From Acidobacteriaceae bacterium (GTDB lineage: Bacteria; Acidobacteriota; Terriglobia; Terriglobales; Acidobacteriaceae), in the NCBI GenBank assembly GCA_003135495.1, contig PLBX01000381.1, positions 9,415 to 16,592 on the forward strand: a stretch of 7,178 nucleotides of DNA. Direction: 5' to 3'. Below the pieces are notes generated by a model that did no database searches, had not been told where the DNA came from, and saw only the letters and a list, made by a program, of their open reading frames with translations. Shown piece by piece: positions 1 to 5,901 of this stretch. Position numbers and translations under genes: made by a program. Within the stretch, counting starts at the first letter, position 1, and every line of letters starts with the position of its first letter.

Positions 1-615
1 CTTAGCCGCAATTTTCAACTTCATACCCGCCGCAGTCGCGATGGCTATGGCTCGATCCGGACGCTTTTCCGGTGAAATGCGGCCAAGGAACGCCAAATAC
101 TTTCCCAGTCCGCTATGGAAGCGCAGCAGGTTCGCAGGCAGGCCATGATAAACATTCCCAATCCAGTTCGCATAGGGTAGCGGCTTCCGTTGCCTTTGCG
201 AAATTGAGACCAGTGGAATGTCATCGAACTCGCGATACAGCGGAACCAGGTCTGGCAGATCCAATCGGCCATGCAATGTCGTTAAGTGATTCACGTTCCA
301 TTCGCGACAAAGAGGAAACTGCAAATAATCCGTGTGGAAATGAAGGACATCGAATTCGCCGCGATGCTTTCGCACTTTCTCCAGCATCACGATGTGGTGC
401 GATAAAAAATCTTTGCACCCCGGCATAGACCTAAGCGAAGCCGCACAACCCGGAATTAGTCTTGCTGAAGTACAGGAATCGCCACTGGCGAAGAGTGTCA
501 CCTCGTGGCCCAGACGCACCAATTCTTCGGTCAGCCATGAAACCACGCGTTCTGTACCGCCATATCCGACCGGCGGAACGCTTTCATATAAGGGGGCAAT
601 TTGAGCAATCTTCAT
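1..615 (-). CDS. Glycosyltransferase, GT-B fold family 4 type, N-terminal part (runs off left edge)
   Basis: Reading leftward from an ATG at 613-615 the frame stays open for 205 codons to the window edge, so the C-terminal part is missing from the window, not lost from the gene. The protein begins MKIAQIAPLYESVPP and continues with YGGTERVVSWL (about residues 18-28), then GHEVTLFASGDS, FDVLHFHTDY, TTLHGRLDLPDLVPLYREF, VYHGLP and FLGRISPEKRPDRAI (about residues 178-192). This is the acceptor-binding Rossmann domain and the start of the donor-binding domain of GT-B retaining glycosyltransferases; the GRxSPEK stretch begins the family-4 C-terminal domain. Such enzymes transfer a sugar from a nucleotide-sugar in the cytoplasm, usually for exopolysaccharide, lipopolysaccharide or small-molecule glycosides; donor and acceptor cannot be read from this fragment. 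No clear Shine-Dalgarno lies before the ATG, but the N-terminal motif fits the family start. The nearest upstream gene is 136 bp away, and a promoter-like sequence lies between. Confidence 0.9.
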   Translation of the reverse strand, partial: MKIAQIAPLYESVPPVGYGGTERVVSWLTEELVRLGHEVTLFASGDSCTSARLIPGCAASLRSMPGCKDFLSHHIVMLEKVRKHRGEFDVLHFHTDYLQFPLCREWNVNHLTTLHGRLDLPDLVPLYREFDDIPLVSISQRQRKPLPYANWIGNVYHGLPANLLRFHSGLGKYLAFLGRISPEKRPDRAIAIATAAGMKLKIAAK

Positions 616-659
616 AAGGACACACTTAATGATTTTGAACGCGCTAATCGGACTTCTTG

Positions 660-688
660 ATTGTAGGAGTGGAAGCGGTGCGGCACAA
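660..688 (-). promoter_or_regulatory. Candidate sigma70-type promoter for the glycosyltransferase
   Basis: On the minus strand TTGTGC (683-688) and TACAAT (660-665) are separated by exactly 17 bp. The -10 box matches TATAAT at 5 of 6 positions and the -35 box keeps TTG. Transcription would start near 653 and give a leader of about 38 nt before the ATG at 615. The call rests on sequence match and position only. Confidence 0.4.
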
Positions 689-699
689 TGGGGACAACC

Positions 700-747
700 C
701 TGTAGCTATGTTGCGGTAGGGTGATACTACAGCAAGAATAAATCTTG
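700..747. repeat. Two adjacent small inverted repeats in the gap between phosphoesterase and glycosyltransferase
   Basis: CTGTAG (700-705) pairs with CTACAG (727-732), and inside it TAT pairs with ATA across a single bulged base, giving about 9 bp. Directly beside it CAAGA (733-737) pairs with TCTTG (743-747) around a 5-nt AT-rich loop. They sit just after the phosphoesterase stop, where a transcript end would be expected, but neither is GC-rich or followed by a convincing T-run on the minus strand. They could be a weak terminator, a processing structure, or chance. Confidence 0.3.
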
Positions 748-751
748 AATC

Positions 752-1459
752 TTAAATATCAAAAATGCGATACACCGCGGGCGGATTCTGCGATTGCAGT
801 AGCGTGATCGCCACGTTATGCACGGGCACGCCGGCGGTGGTCTTGCCATCAAGTTTTCCATGGTGAGCGTGGCCATGCAAAACTAAATCCGCGCCGTGCC
901 GATCGACAACTTCCGCGAGTCGCGACGTGCCCATAAACGGGAAAATCTCGGGAGCTTCACCTTCAACCGTGGCCGCGATCGGGGAGTAGTGCAAGACGAC
1001 AACGCGCTTTTGCGTCCGCAATTGCGACATTGCCCGCTCCAGTTTGACCGCTTCGTCGATTCCCGCCCGAACGAAAGTCTTGATTTCACGCTCGCCAAAT
1101 GCGGTCAACATTCCGCGGCCAAACCCTCCGACAAACCCTTTCGTTCCCGCAAAGCCCACACCATCCCGCTCGTACGCACTCCCGTCAAGAACCTTGATTC
1201 CTTCCGCGGTCATCATGTGAACGAGTTCGACTTCTTTGCCAGTTTCAAAATCATGGTTGCCCAATACAACAATCACCGGTACTCGAAGACGAACTAGGGC
1301 GTTAACCAGCGGTTCCATCTCGTCTGGCTGTCCAAAGTTCGTAAGATCGCCCGCGACTACCAGAACATCGGCTTCATCGCGCACGCGATTCATCTGGTCG
1401 CGAAACGCATTGTAGCGTTGCGGAGTAAAGTGAAGATCGGCGGTGGCGGCGATTCTCAT
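752..1459 (-). CDS. Calcineurin-like metallophosphoesterase, 235 aa
   Basis: This is a complete small enzyme made only of the two-metal phosphoesterase fold. All the metal- and phosphate-binding motifs are visible in order: D8-x-H10 (ADLH), G37-D38 (AGDLTN), G67-N68-H69-D70 (GNHD), H157 (VLHYSP) and H195-G-H197 (HGHAH). The family hydrolyses phosphomonoesters or phosphodiesters with Mn, Fe or Zn; substrates range from nucleotides and cyclic nucleotides to phosphoproteins and cannot be told from the motifs. There is no signal peptide or membrane segment, so it should be cytoplasmic. The ATG lies 2 bp after the stop of the nucleotidyltransferase gene and is preceded by a GGAG ribosome-binding site located inside that gene's end, so the pair is almost certainly co-transcribed and possibly translationally coupled. 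The C-terminus ends normally with a beta-strand-like VYRIFDI. Family assignment is firm; the biological role is unknown. Confidence 0.92.
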   Translation of the reverse strand: MRIAATADLHFTPQRYNAFRDQMNRVRDEADVLVVAGDLTNFGQPDEMEPLVNALVRLRVPVIVVLGNHDFETGKEVELVHMMTAEGIKVLDGSAYERDGVGFAGTKGFVGGFGRGMLTAFGEREIKTFVRAGIDEAVKLERAMSQLRTQKRVVVLHYSPIAATVEGEAPEIFPFMGTSRLAEVVDRHGADLVLHGHAHHGKLDGKTTAGVPVHNVAITLLQSQNPPAVYRIFDI

Positions 1460-1461
1460 CG

Positions 1462-2373
1462 CTATGACTCCGGTGAGTTAATCGGAGCTTGTTCTTCTGG
1501 CATAGTGATGGTGGGTGCTCTCTCTGCGCGGTAGCGAGACTGAATGTTCTCGAGACCCCACTCTGTGACGTCAATAGCAAACATGCAGTCATCGATCAAA
1601 CTGCCGCGAAATTCCTGGCGCGGATCCGGATTGGAAGTCGCATGCGTCAGCCGTCCAATCAAATCCTGCCAAATGTATGCGGGGACATAATCACTATTGC
1701 CCGGATAAACGTAGCGGTACAGCACGAGCGACCATAAAAGGATTTCCCAATGATCGCCGACATGCCCCAGTATGCGCGTCCAATCCAATTTCCCGCGGGT
1801 CGCATAAATGATGTGAGCTATGTCTGCTCCGTCGAAGCGCTCGCGCCGCGTTACAAAAAGTTTTGACACCAGAAGTTCCTCTGGCGCCAGCAGGCGGACA
1901 GGAACCCCCAGGACGCTACCTGGATGCGAATGCTTGATCCATGAAGCATCGACAGTAATTACGGCATTACTCATTCCGGTAATCAGATCGACAAAATAAT
2001 TGTCGCGATGTGCCTTCGCCAGCCATACTGGATCGGAGACCTCGCAATCGAATCCATTCTTCATCAAACAAGCGAGCGCAGCAGGTGTGTCCTCCGCGGT
2101 CAAGAATATATCGAGATCTTTGGTGTCGCGGCAGATTCCGGTGTGTTTCTGAAGGGCGATAGCTCCAGATACGGCAAATGGAACTCCTGCCTGATTCAGG
2201 AGCATCAGGACGTCGCGAAACAGTGCTTTCTGCTTCTTCGGCAACTTTTGGGGAGTGGCCGAGGTCAAAGAACTGCTTTCCGAGGATTGGCGGCGGCGTT
2301 TAGGCACGAGCACATTCGATGTCCTTTGCAAGACTGTGGTTGCATTCAGTTCACCGACGAAAATGAAGGGCAC
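1462..2373 (-). CDS. Nucleotidyltransferase-fold protein (AbiEii/MNT-like superfamily), up to 303 aa
   Basis: The core (about residues 50-190) has the signature of the DNA polymerase beta-type nucleotidyltransferase superfamily: a helix, then FAVSGAIALQKH with S69-G70, then R82-D-T-K-D86-L-D88 supplying the two metal-binding carboxylates, and D129 (FVDLI) as a likely third. The stretch APEELLVSKLFVTRRERFDGADIAHII (163-189), with K171, resembles the helix found in AbiEii-like and other uncharacterised nucleotidyltransferases. Residues 1-45 are basic, serine-rich and probably disordered, followed by the folded core; about 190-275 form a helical, aromatic-rich C-terminal domain, and the last 25 residues are a proline/glutamate tail. 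The superfamily transfers NMP groups to RNA, protein or small molecules; the target here is unknown. The longest frame opens with a GTG at 2371-2373, but a second in-frame GTG at 2311-2313 has a better ribosome-binding site and would give 283 aa. It is followed 2 bp later by the metallophosphoesterase gene. Confidence 0.8.
   Translation of the reverse strand: MPFIFVGELNATTVLQRTSNVLVPKRRRQSSESSSLTSATPQKLPKKQKALFRDVLMLLNQAGVPFAVSGAIALQKHTGICRDTKDLDIFLTAEDTPAALACLMKNGFDCEVSDPVWLAKAHRDNYFVDLITGMSNAVITVDASWIKHSHPGSVLGVPVRLLAPEELLVSKLFVTRRERFDGADIAHIIYATRGKLDWTRILGHVGDHWEILLWSLVLYRYVYPGNSDYVPAYIWQDLIGRLTHATSNPDPRQEFRGSLIDDCMFAIDVTEWGLENIQSRYRAERAPTITMPEEQAPINSPES
1468..1471 (-). promoter_or_regulatory. 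Ribosome-binding site of the metallophosphoesterase
   Basis: GGAG on the minus strand lies 8 nt before the ATG at 1457-1459. It sits within the last codons of the upstream nucleotidyltransferase gene, so ribosomes finishing that gene pass over it. This fixes the phosphoesterase start and supports coupling of the two genes. Confidence 0.7.
2322..2327 (-). promoter_or_regulatory. Shine-Dalgarno-like AAAGGA supporting an internal GTG start of the nucleotidyltransferase
   Basis: AAAGGA on the minus strand ends 8 nt before an in-frame GTG at 2311-2313 (residue 21 of the longest reading). The GTG at 2371-2373 has no comparable site. Starting at 2313 removes only 20 non-conserved residues and leaves the catalytic domain intact, so this may be the true start. 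Confidence 0.4.
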
Positions 2374-2414
2374 ATCAAACGATTAACTTCTATTCTGCCC
2401 AGGAGATCGACGAA

Positions 2415-2445
2415 TTAATAAACCGCCCACTGCAACTGCTAACAA
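2415..2445 (-). promoter_or_regulatory. Weak candidate promoter for the nucleotidyltransferase-phosphoesterase operon
   Basis: On the minus strand TTGTTA (2440-2445) precedes an AT-rich TTTATTAAT stretch; the hexamer TATTAA (2415-2420) is 19 bp away, and overlapping hexamers TTATTA or TTTATT give 18 or 17 bp. A start here would leave a leader of about 35 nt to the GTG at 2373. It is the best match in the intergenic region on this strand, but not strong. Confidence 0.25.
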
Positions 2446-2476
2446 GATCGATCTCAGATTCACTCACCCGTTATAT

Positions 2477-2494
2477 CCCAATACATTACTTGGG
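2477..2494. repeat. Operator-like dyad upstream of the ABC permease pair
   Basis: CCCAA (2477-2481) and TTGGG (2490-2494) form a perfect 5-bp inverted repeat around an 8-bp AT-rich spacer. It lies about 12 bp upstream of the candidate -35 box of the permease operon, where an activator or repressor could bind. No regulator gene is in the window, and a dyad this short can arise by chance. Confidence 0.25.
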
Positions 2495-2505
2495 TTAGTG
2501 CGACA

Positions 2506-2534
2506 TTGCTGCGGCCTTGTTATCCTCATAATGT
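2506..2534 (+). promoter_or_regulatory. Weak candidate promoter for the ABC permease operon
   Basis: TTGCTG (2506-2511) and TAATGT (2529-2534) are 17 bp apart; the overlapping CATAAT (2527-2532) is a better -10 box but leaves only a 15-bp spacer. The transcript would begin near 2541, about 45 nt before the ATG at 2585. The boxes are poor matches and the call is tentative. Confidence 0.25.
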
Positions 2535-2584
2535 GCCGGCGACCCAGCTTGAACGCCACCGGTCCTCTTTAACCCTAAGAACTC

Positions 2585-3832
2585 ATGCAAGTAGTTGTTG
2601 ACGTTCTCGCGCAGATCTTCGGCACTCTGTGGGCGCACAAACTGCGTTCCTTTCTCACCATGTTTGGAATTGCATGGGGAGTCGGCTCTCTCTTATTGTT
2701 GGTTGGCCTGGGCGAGGGCTTCCGAAGCGGCAACAAACGCAATCTCTCTGAATACGGCGAAAATATAATGATGCTCTTTCCCGGGCGCGCTCCAGCTGTC
2801 CAAGGCAGCATGAATTCCGCTCGAGAATACCGGCTAACCTACCAGGACTATCTCGACGTACTAAAAGAAGCTCCGCATGTAAAGGCAGTTACGCCGGTAC
2901 TTACAACCAATGACGTACATGCGGTGAGCGAATTCGCCAGTGCGAGCGGTCAGCTTACGGGGGCCGAGCCTCAGTACAACGGAATCCGCTATCTCCCCCT
3001 GAAGCAGGGGCGCTGGCTCAATAATTTTGATGAAAACCAGAAGCGGGACGTCGTTGTGCTGGGCGACGAAATGACGCGAAATCTTTTTCCCGGGCGTCCG
3101 GCCATTGGCTCGTTTATCTTGCTCAATGGCCATCGCCTTGAAGTAATTGGAACGCTGCAACGTGTCGGCCGCGGTGATGAAAACTCAACCAATACTCGTG
3201 CTTATATTCCTTTTCAGGTCATGCGCAGTGATTTCCCTCTTAAAGGCGAGGAATCGCACGACGCCATTTCCGCCCTGAACTTTCAGCCGCGTGTTGCCGA
3301 CGAGCATTTGATCGCCCAGGATGAAGTTCGCCGCATCATTGCCCGAAATCATCGTTTCGATTATCACGACGTGGATGCTTTTGAGGGATGGGATACCGTA
3401 AAGCAGGCGCAAATGATGGGCACCATCTTCGACGCGATGAATGAATTCCTCGGAACCGTCGGCCTCGTAACTCTGGCACTTGGCGGGATAGGCGTGATCA
3501 ATATAATGCTGGTCGCTGTTTCCGAGCGCACTCGCGAAATCGGATTGCGTAAAGCGCTCGGCGCGACCAACCGGAGCATCATGTTGCAGTTTTTCGCCGA
3601 GGGCATTCTGCTCACGTTAGTGAGCGGTCTTATCGGAATGGCATTGGCTGGCGGATTCATGGCACTGCTCGGAAATTACAATGGCCCCGGCGGCTTTGAT
3701 CCTCCACGCCTGGTTCCCAAGACCGCCCTACTCGCCATTGTTAGCCTGACAGTGGCAGGCGTCGCTGCCGGACTTTATCCCGCAAGCAAGGCCGCACGAC
3801 TCCAACCGGTCGAGGCGTTAAGAAAGGAATAA
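2585..3832 (+). CDS. ABC transporter permease, MacB/LolC (type VII) family, 415 aa
   Basis: The layout is that of a MacB-type permease without an ATPase domain. An N-terminal amphipathic stretch leads into membrane segment 1 (about 22-44, LTMFGIAWGVGSLLLLVGLG). A large periplasmic domain (about 45-285, MacB_PCD type) contains VVVLGDEMTRNLFPG (156-170) and the beta strand LEVIGTLQRVG (185-195). Membrane segments follow at about 290-312, 335-362 and 380-402. The FtsX core motif TREIGLRKALGAT (316-328) lies after segment 2, and the protein ends with the conserved A-RL-PVEALRKE. Type VII systems do not carry substrates through the membrane; they use ATP hydrolysis in the cytoplasm to move the periplasmic domain, driving lipoprotein release, drug or peptide efflux, or cell-wall hydrolase control. 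Length is normal for a stand-alone permease. The next gene, 69 bp downstream, is a paralog. The ATG has no strong ribosome-binding site but the N-terminus matches the family. Confidence 0.93.
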   Translation: MQVVVDVLAQIFGTLWAHKLRSFLTMFGIAWGVGSLLLLVGLGEGFRSGNKRNLSEYGENIMMLFPGRAPAVQGSMNSAREYRLTYQDYLDVLKEAPHVKAVTPVLTTNDVHAVSEFASASGQLTGAEPQYNGIRYLPLKQGRWLNNFDENQKRDVVVLGDEMTRNLFPGRPAIGSFILLNGHRLEVIGTLQRVGRGDENSTNTRAYIPFQVMRSDFPLKGEESHDAISALNFQPRVADEHLIAQDEVRRIIARNHRFDYHDVDAFEGWDTVKQAQMMGTIFDAMNEFLGTVGLVTLALGGIGVINIMLVAVSERTREIGLRKALGATNRSIMLQFFAEGILLTLVSGLIGMALAGGFMALLGNYNGPGGFDPPRLVPKTALLAIVSLTVAGVAAGLYPASKAARLQPVEALRKE

Positions 3833-3901
3833 TGGGGAGCACAATTTGTTACGTGCCTTAGTCGGTAGAAGCCTCCAGTTTAGTCCGGTGATTTTAGTCT
3901 T

Positions 3902-5143
3902 ATGATTCGCGATCTGCTTCAAGAGTCTTACGATGCCATGCGCCACAACGGACGGCGCACCGCTCTTACCATGCTGGGCATGGCCTGGGGAATTGCCACC
4001 GTTGTTATGCTCCTCGCCTATGGCGACGGGTTCGGTCGCGCCTGTGCCAATATTTTTGCCAACTTCGGAACCAAACTCTTTATCGTGGTGCCCGGCCGTT
4101 CGTCCATGCAATCGGGAGGAGAGAAAGCCGGAGCGCCCGTCCGCTTTAAACTGGACGACGTTGATTTGTTAACCACCAATATTTCGCAGATTACCCACAT
4201 CACGCCGAGCAGTAGTAAGGACGTGAATGTTCAGTACGATACTCGCTCGTTCACGATGCCCGTAAATGGCGAATATCCTAATACTTTCACCATCCGCGCG
4301 CTTACCCTTGACCAGGGCCGCTTCTACAATCCTGAAGATCAAAGCCAGCGCGCTCGCGTCGCGGTCATAGGCTCAGAGACCAAAGAGAAGCTTTTTTCGG
4401 GACGTAACGCATTAGGTGAACACATTCGCCTTGACGGCATCAGCTTCGAAGTCGTGGGTATCCTCGCCCCGAAGATGCAGGCCGGCGACGACAATATCAA
4501 TCGTGTCGTCTACGTGCCTTTCACCACCATGAGCGACCTTAAAGATACCCACTACATCGACTCCATCTGGTTCAACTACGAGACCAACGACTACCAGCGG
4601 ATCGAGCAATCTGTGCGCTACATCATGGCTGCCCAGCACAAATTTAATCCCGCGGATCGCCGCGCGATATTCGTCTTCAACTTAATGGAGCAGGTTCACC
4701 AATTCGAAATCATCACCCTCGGGCTTAAAATTCTATTGGGTTTTATCGGCACGCTTACCCTGGGTATCGGCGGCGTCGGCCTGATGAACATCATGCTGGT
4801 CTCGGTAACACAACGCACTCGAGAAATTGGGGTAGAAAAAGCCTTAGGTGCCCGCCGCCGTCACATTTTTTTACAGTTTCTTGCCGAAGCTCTTACCATC
4901 ACTTTCATCGGCGGATTGCTGGGAATTATTCTCGCCTATGCGGTTGCTTTCTCCGTTGGGCGGCTCACACTGTACAGTGCCATGGCTAAGCACGCGGAAG
5001 CCGGAGATATCCGCCTTATGATTAATCCGGTCACGCTGATTGTCGCCGTCCTTATTCTCAGCGCAGTCGGATTAATCAGCGGCATGATCCCAGCGATACG
5101 CGCCTCCCGCCTTGATCCCATCGAAGCCCTTCGCTACGAGTAG
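3902..5143 (+). CDS. ABC transporter permease, MacB/LolC (type VII) family, second paralog, 413 aa
   Basis: It has the same architecture as its neighbour. Membrane segment 1 is at about 19-42 ([21 protein letters not shown]). The periplasmic domain spans about 43-268, with [15 protein letters not shown] (153-167) and [10 protein letters not shown] (182-191). Membrane segments follow at about 272-300, 324-352 and 376-398. The FtsX motif [13 protein letters not shown] (306-318) and the C-terminal [12 protein letters not shown] are present. The two proteins are clearly homologous, including the motif LGMAWG against FGIAWG and NIMLVSV against NIMLVAV, but the periplasmic domains differ a good deal, so they are more likely to form a heterodimer than to be redundant. 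The gap to the first permease is 69 bp with no terminator, consistent with one transcript. No nucleotide-binding subunit or membrane-fusion protein lies beside them. The ATG at 3902 has only a weak, distant GGTG upstream. Substrate unknown. Confidence 0.93.
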   Translation: MIRDLLQESYDAMRHNGRRTALTMLGMAWGIATVVMLLAYGDGFGRACANIFANFGTKLFIVVPGRSSMQSGGEKAGAPVRFKLDDVDLLTTNISQITHITPSSSKDVNVQYDTRSFTMPVNGEYPNTFTIRALTLDQGRFYNPEDQSQRARVAVIGSETKEKLFSGRNALGEHIRLDGISFEVVGILAPKMQAGDDNINRVVYVPFTTMSDLKDTHYIDSIWFNYETNDYQRIEQSVRYIMAAQHKFNPADRRAIFVFNLMEQVHQFEIITLGLKILLGFIGTLTLGIGGVGLMNIMLVSVTQRTREIGVEKALGARRRHIFLQFLAEALTITFIGGLLGIILAYAVAFSVGRLTLYSAMAKHAEAGDIRLMINPVTLIVAVLILSAVGLISGMIPAIRASRLDPIEALRYE

Positions 5144-5174
5144 TTCCGCTGGATATACTCGCATCGTCTTTTTT
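5137..5174 (+). terminator. Weak terminator-like hairpin after the permease pair
   Basis: CGAGTA (5137-5142) and TACTCG (5156-5161) form a perfect 6-bp stem over the permease stop codon, and a run of six T follows at 5169-5174. The 7-bp gap between stem and T-run, and the 13-nt loop, make it a poor terminator, so read-through into the next gene is likely. Confidence 0.25.
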
Positions 5175-5231
5175 ATCTGCAAACCTAAGCCTCCTCCGCA
5201 ACATCGAAGTGCAGGCAGTGTTATTTCTACT

Positions 5232-5236
5232 GGAGG
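5232..5236 (+). promoter_or_regulatory. Ribosome-binding site of the secreted His/Gly-rich protein
   Basis: GGAGG is the strongest Shine-Dalgarno sequence in this interval and lies 13 nt before the ATG at 5250, somewhat further than usual. The in-frame TTG at 5238-5240 is too close to be used. The site supports 5250 as start over an earlier in-frame ATG at 5112. Confidence 0.55.
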
Positions 5237-5249
5237 ATTGATAAACAAA

Positions 5250-5783
5250 ATGAAAAAGCTGATTGGAGTGCTGAGTGTTTGTCTCGCATTTTCTTTCTCA
5301 GCCGTTGCCCAACATCAAGAACATGGCGGAGGTCGCGCCGAAGTCGGTGGCGGCCACCAAAACATTCCGGCTCATGGTCCGGCGCGAACTCGAAACGCGC
5401 GTCCGGTTGAGGAAAACCGCCATTACAATGACCGGCAAGGCCATCCGGAGGCTCCTCACGTACACGCCAACGGACAATGGGTTGGCCATGACACGGGCCG
5501 AGGCGATAGGCGTTACCATCTCGACCACCCCTATGAACATGGCCGCTTCACTGGAGGCTTCGGTCGCGGTCATGTCTGGCGACTTGGTGGCGGGGGTCCC
5601 GACCGCTTCTGGTTCAACGGCTTCAACTTTTCCGTAGCTCCATATGACGTTGGGTACTGTAACAACTGGCACTGGGATTCGGATGAAATAAGTGTTTACG
5701 ACGACCCCGATCACCCTGGATGGTACCTGGCTTATAACGTCAGGTTAGGAACCTACGTCCACGTCATGTTTTTGGGAAGATAA
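5250..5783 (+). CDS. Secreted histidine- and glycine-rich protein of unknown function, 177 aa
   Basis: The N-terminus is a clear Sec signal peptide: MKKLIG, a hydrophobic core, and A18-V-A20 before Q21 as the likely signal peptidase I site. Cys11 does not sit in a lipobox. The mature 157 residues contain 16 histidines. The first half is low-complexity and rich in His, Gly, Arg and Pro ([17 protein letters not shown], then [12 protein letters not shown]). The second half is more ordered and aromatic, with [21 protein letters not shown], a single mature Cys (YCNNWHW), and strand-like [17 protein letters not shown] at the end. Similar proteins occur in acidobacteria as far as I recall, without known function. 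Metal binding in the periplasm or at the cell surface is a reasonable guess from the histidines but is not shown. The frame extends upstream to an ATG at 5112 inside the permease gene; I reject that start because it would bury the signal peptide. A strong terminator follows 30 bp after the stop. Confidence 0.82.
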   Translation: MKKLIGVLSVCLAFSFSAVAQHQEHGGGRAEVGGGHQNIPAHGPARTRNARPVEENRHYNDRQGHPEAPHVHANGQWVGHDTGRGDRRYHLDHPYEHGRFTGGFGRGHVWRLGGGGPDRFWFNGFNFSVAPYDVGYCNNWHWDSDEISVYDDPDHPGWYLAYNVRLGTYVHVMFLGR

Positions 5784-5812
5784 TAATTGTAATGTAGATA
5801 CAGCAAGAGCAT

Positions 5813-5839
5813 AAAAGCCGGGCAGGAGTGCCCGGTTTT
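5813..5839. terminator. Bidirectional Rho-independent terminator between convergent genes
   Basis: CCGGGC (5818-5823) and GCCCGG (5830-5835) form a perfect 6-bp GC stem around the loop AGGAGT. TTTT follows on the plus strand (5836-5839), and AAAA precedes it (5813-5816), so the minus-strand transcript also ends in a T-run. It lies between the secreted protein (ending 5783) and the convergent FKBP gene (ending 5889), and serves both. Confidence 0.85.
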
Positions 5840-5859
5840 CATGCAGTTACTTCTGATCT

Positions 5860-5901
5860 TCTATTTTCTGTCGTCTATTTCTTGTCCTCTATTTTTTGTC
5901 G
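5860..5901. repeat. Three tandem 14-bp repeats across the end of the FKBP gene
   Basis: Three consecutive 14-bp units start with TCTATTT: 5860-5873, 5874-5887 and 5888-5901. Units 1 and 3 differ at one position, and unit 2 differs from unit 1 at three. On the minus strand the unit reads CGACARAAAATAGA. The rightmost unit encodes the final Asp-Lys-Lys and the TAG stop of the FKBP gene; the other two lie in its 3' untranslated region. Replication slippage duplicating the gene end is the simplest origin. Confidence 0.75.

Noticed and set aside
72..428. Open frame of 118 codons on the plus strand, plus minus-strand frames at 45-272 and 221-418
   Set aside because: They overlap the glycosyltransferase, whose frame has clear family motifs through the whole interval. 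Their translations show no recognisable motif.
896..1297. 133-codon plus-strand frame opposite the metallophosphoesterase
   Set aside because: The minus-strand gene carries every catalytic motif; the opposite frame is a by-product.
2008..2418. 136-codon plus-strand frame opposite the nucleotidyltransferase start
   Set aside because: It has no recognisable domain and no ribosome-binding site, and it lies antisense to the catalytic core of a well-supported gene.
5112..5249. Upstream in-frame start for the secreted protein
   Set aside because: It would overlap the permease end by 32 bp and place 46 residues before a perfect signal peptide; the GGAGG before 5250 supports the later start.
5250..5312. 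Lipoprotein signal at Cys11 of the secreted protein
   Set aside because: The residues before the Cys are L-S-V, which lack the small residue needed at -1, and a good AVA-Q signal peptidase I site follows.
5275..5714. Alternative frames within the secreted protein gene (plus 5275-5637, minus 5298-5714)
   Set aside because: They are repetitive translations of the His/Gly-rich coding DNA in other frames, with no signal peptide or family motif.
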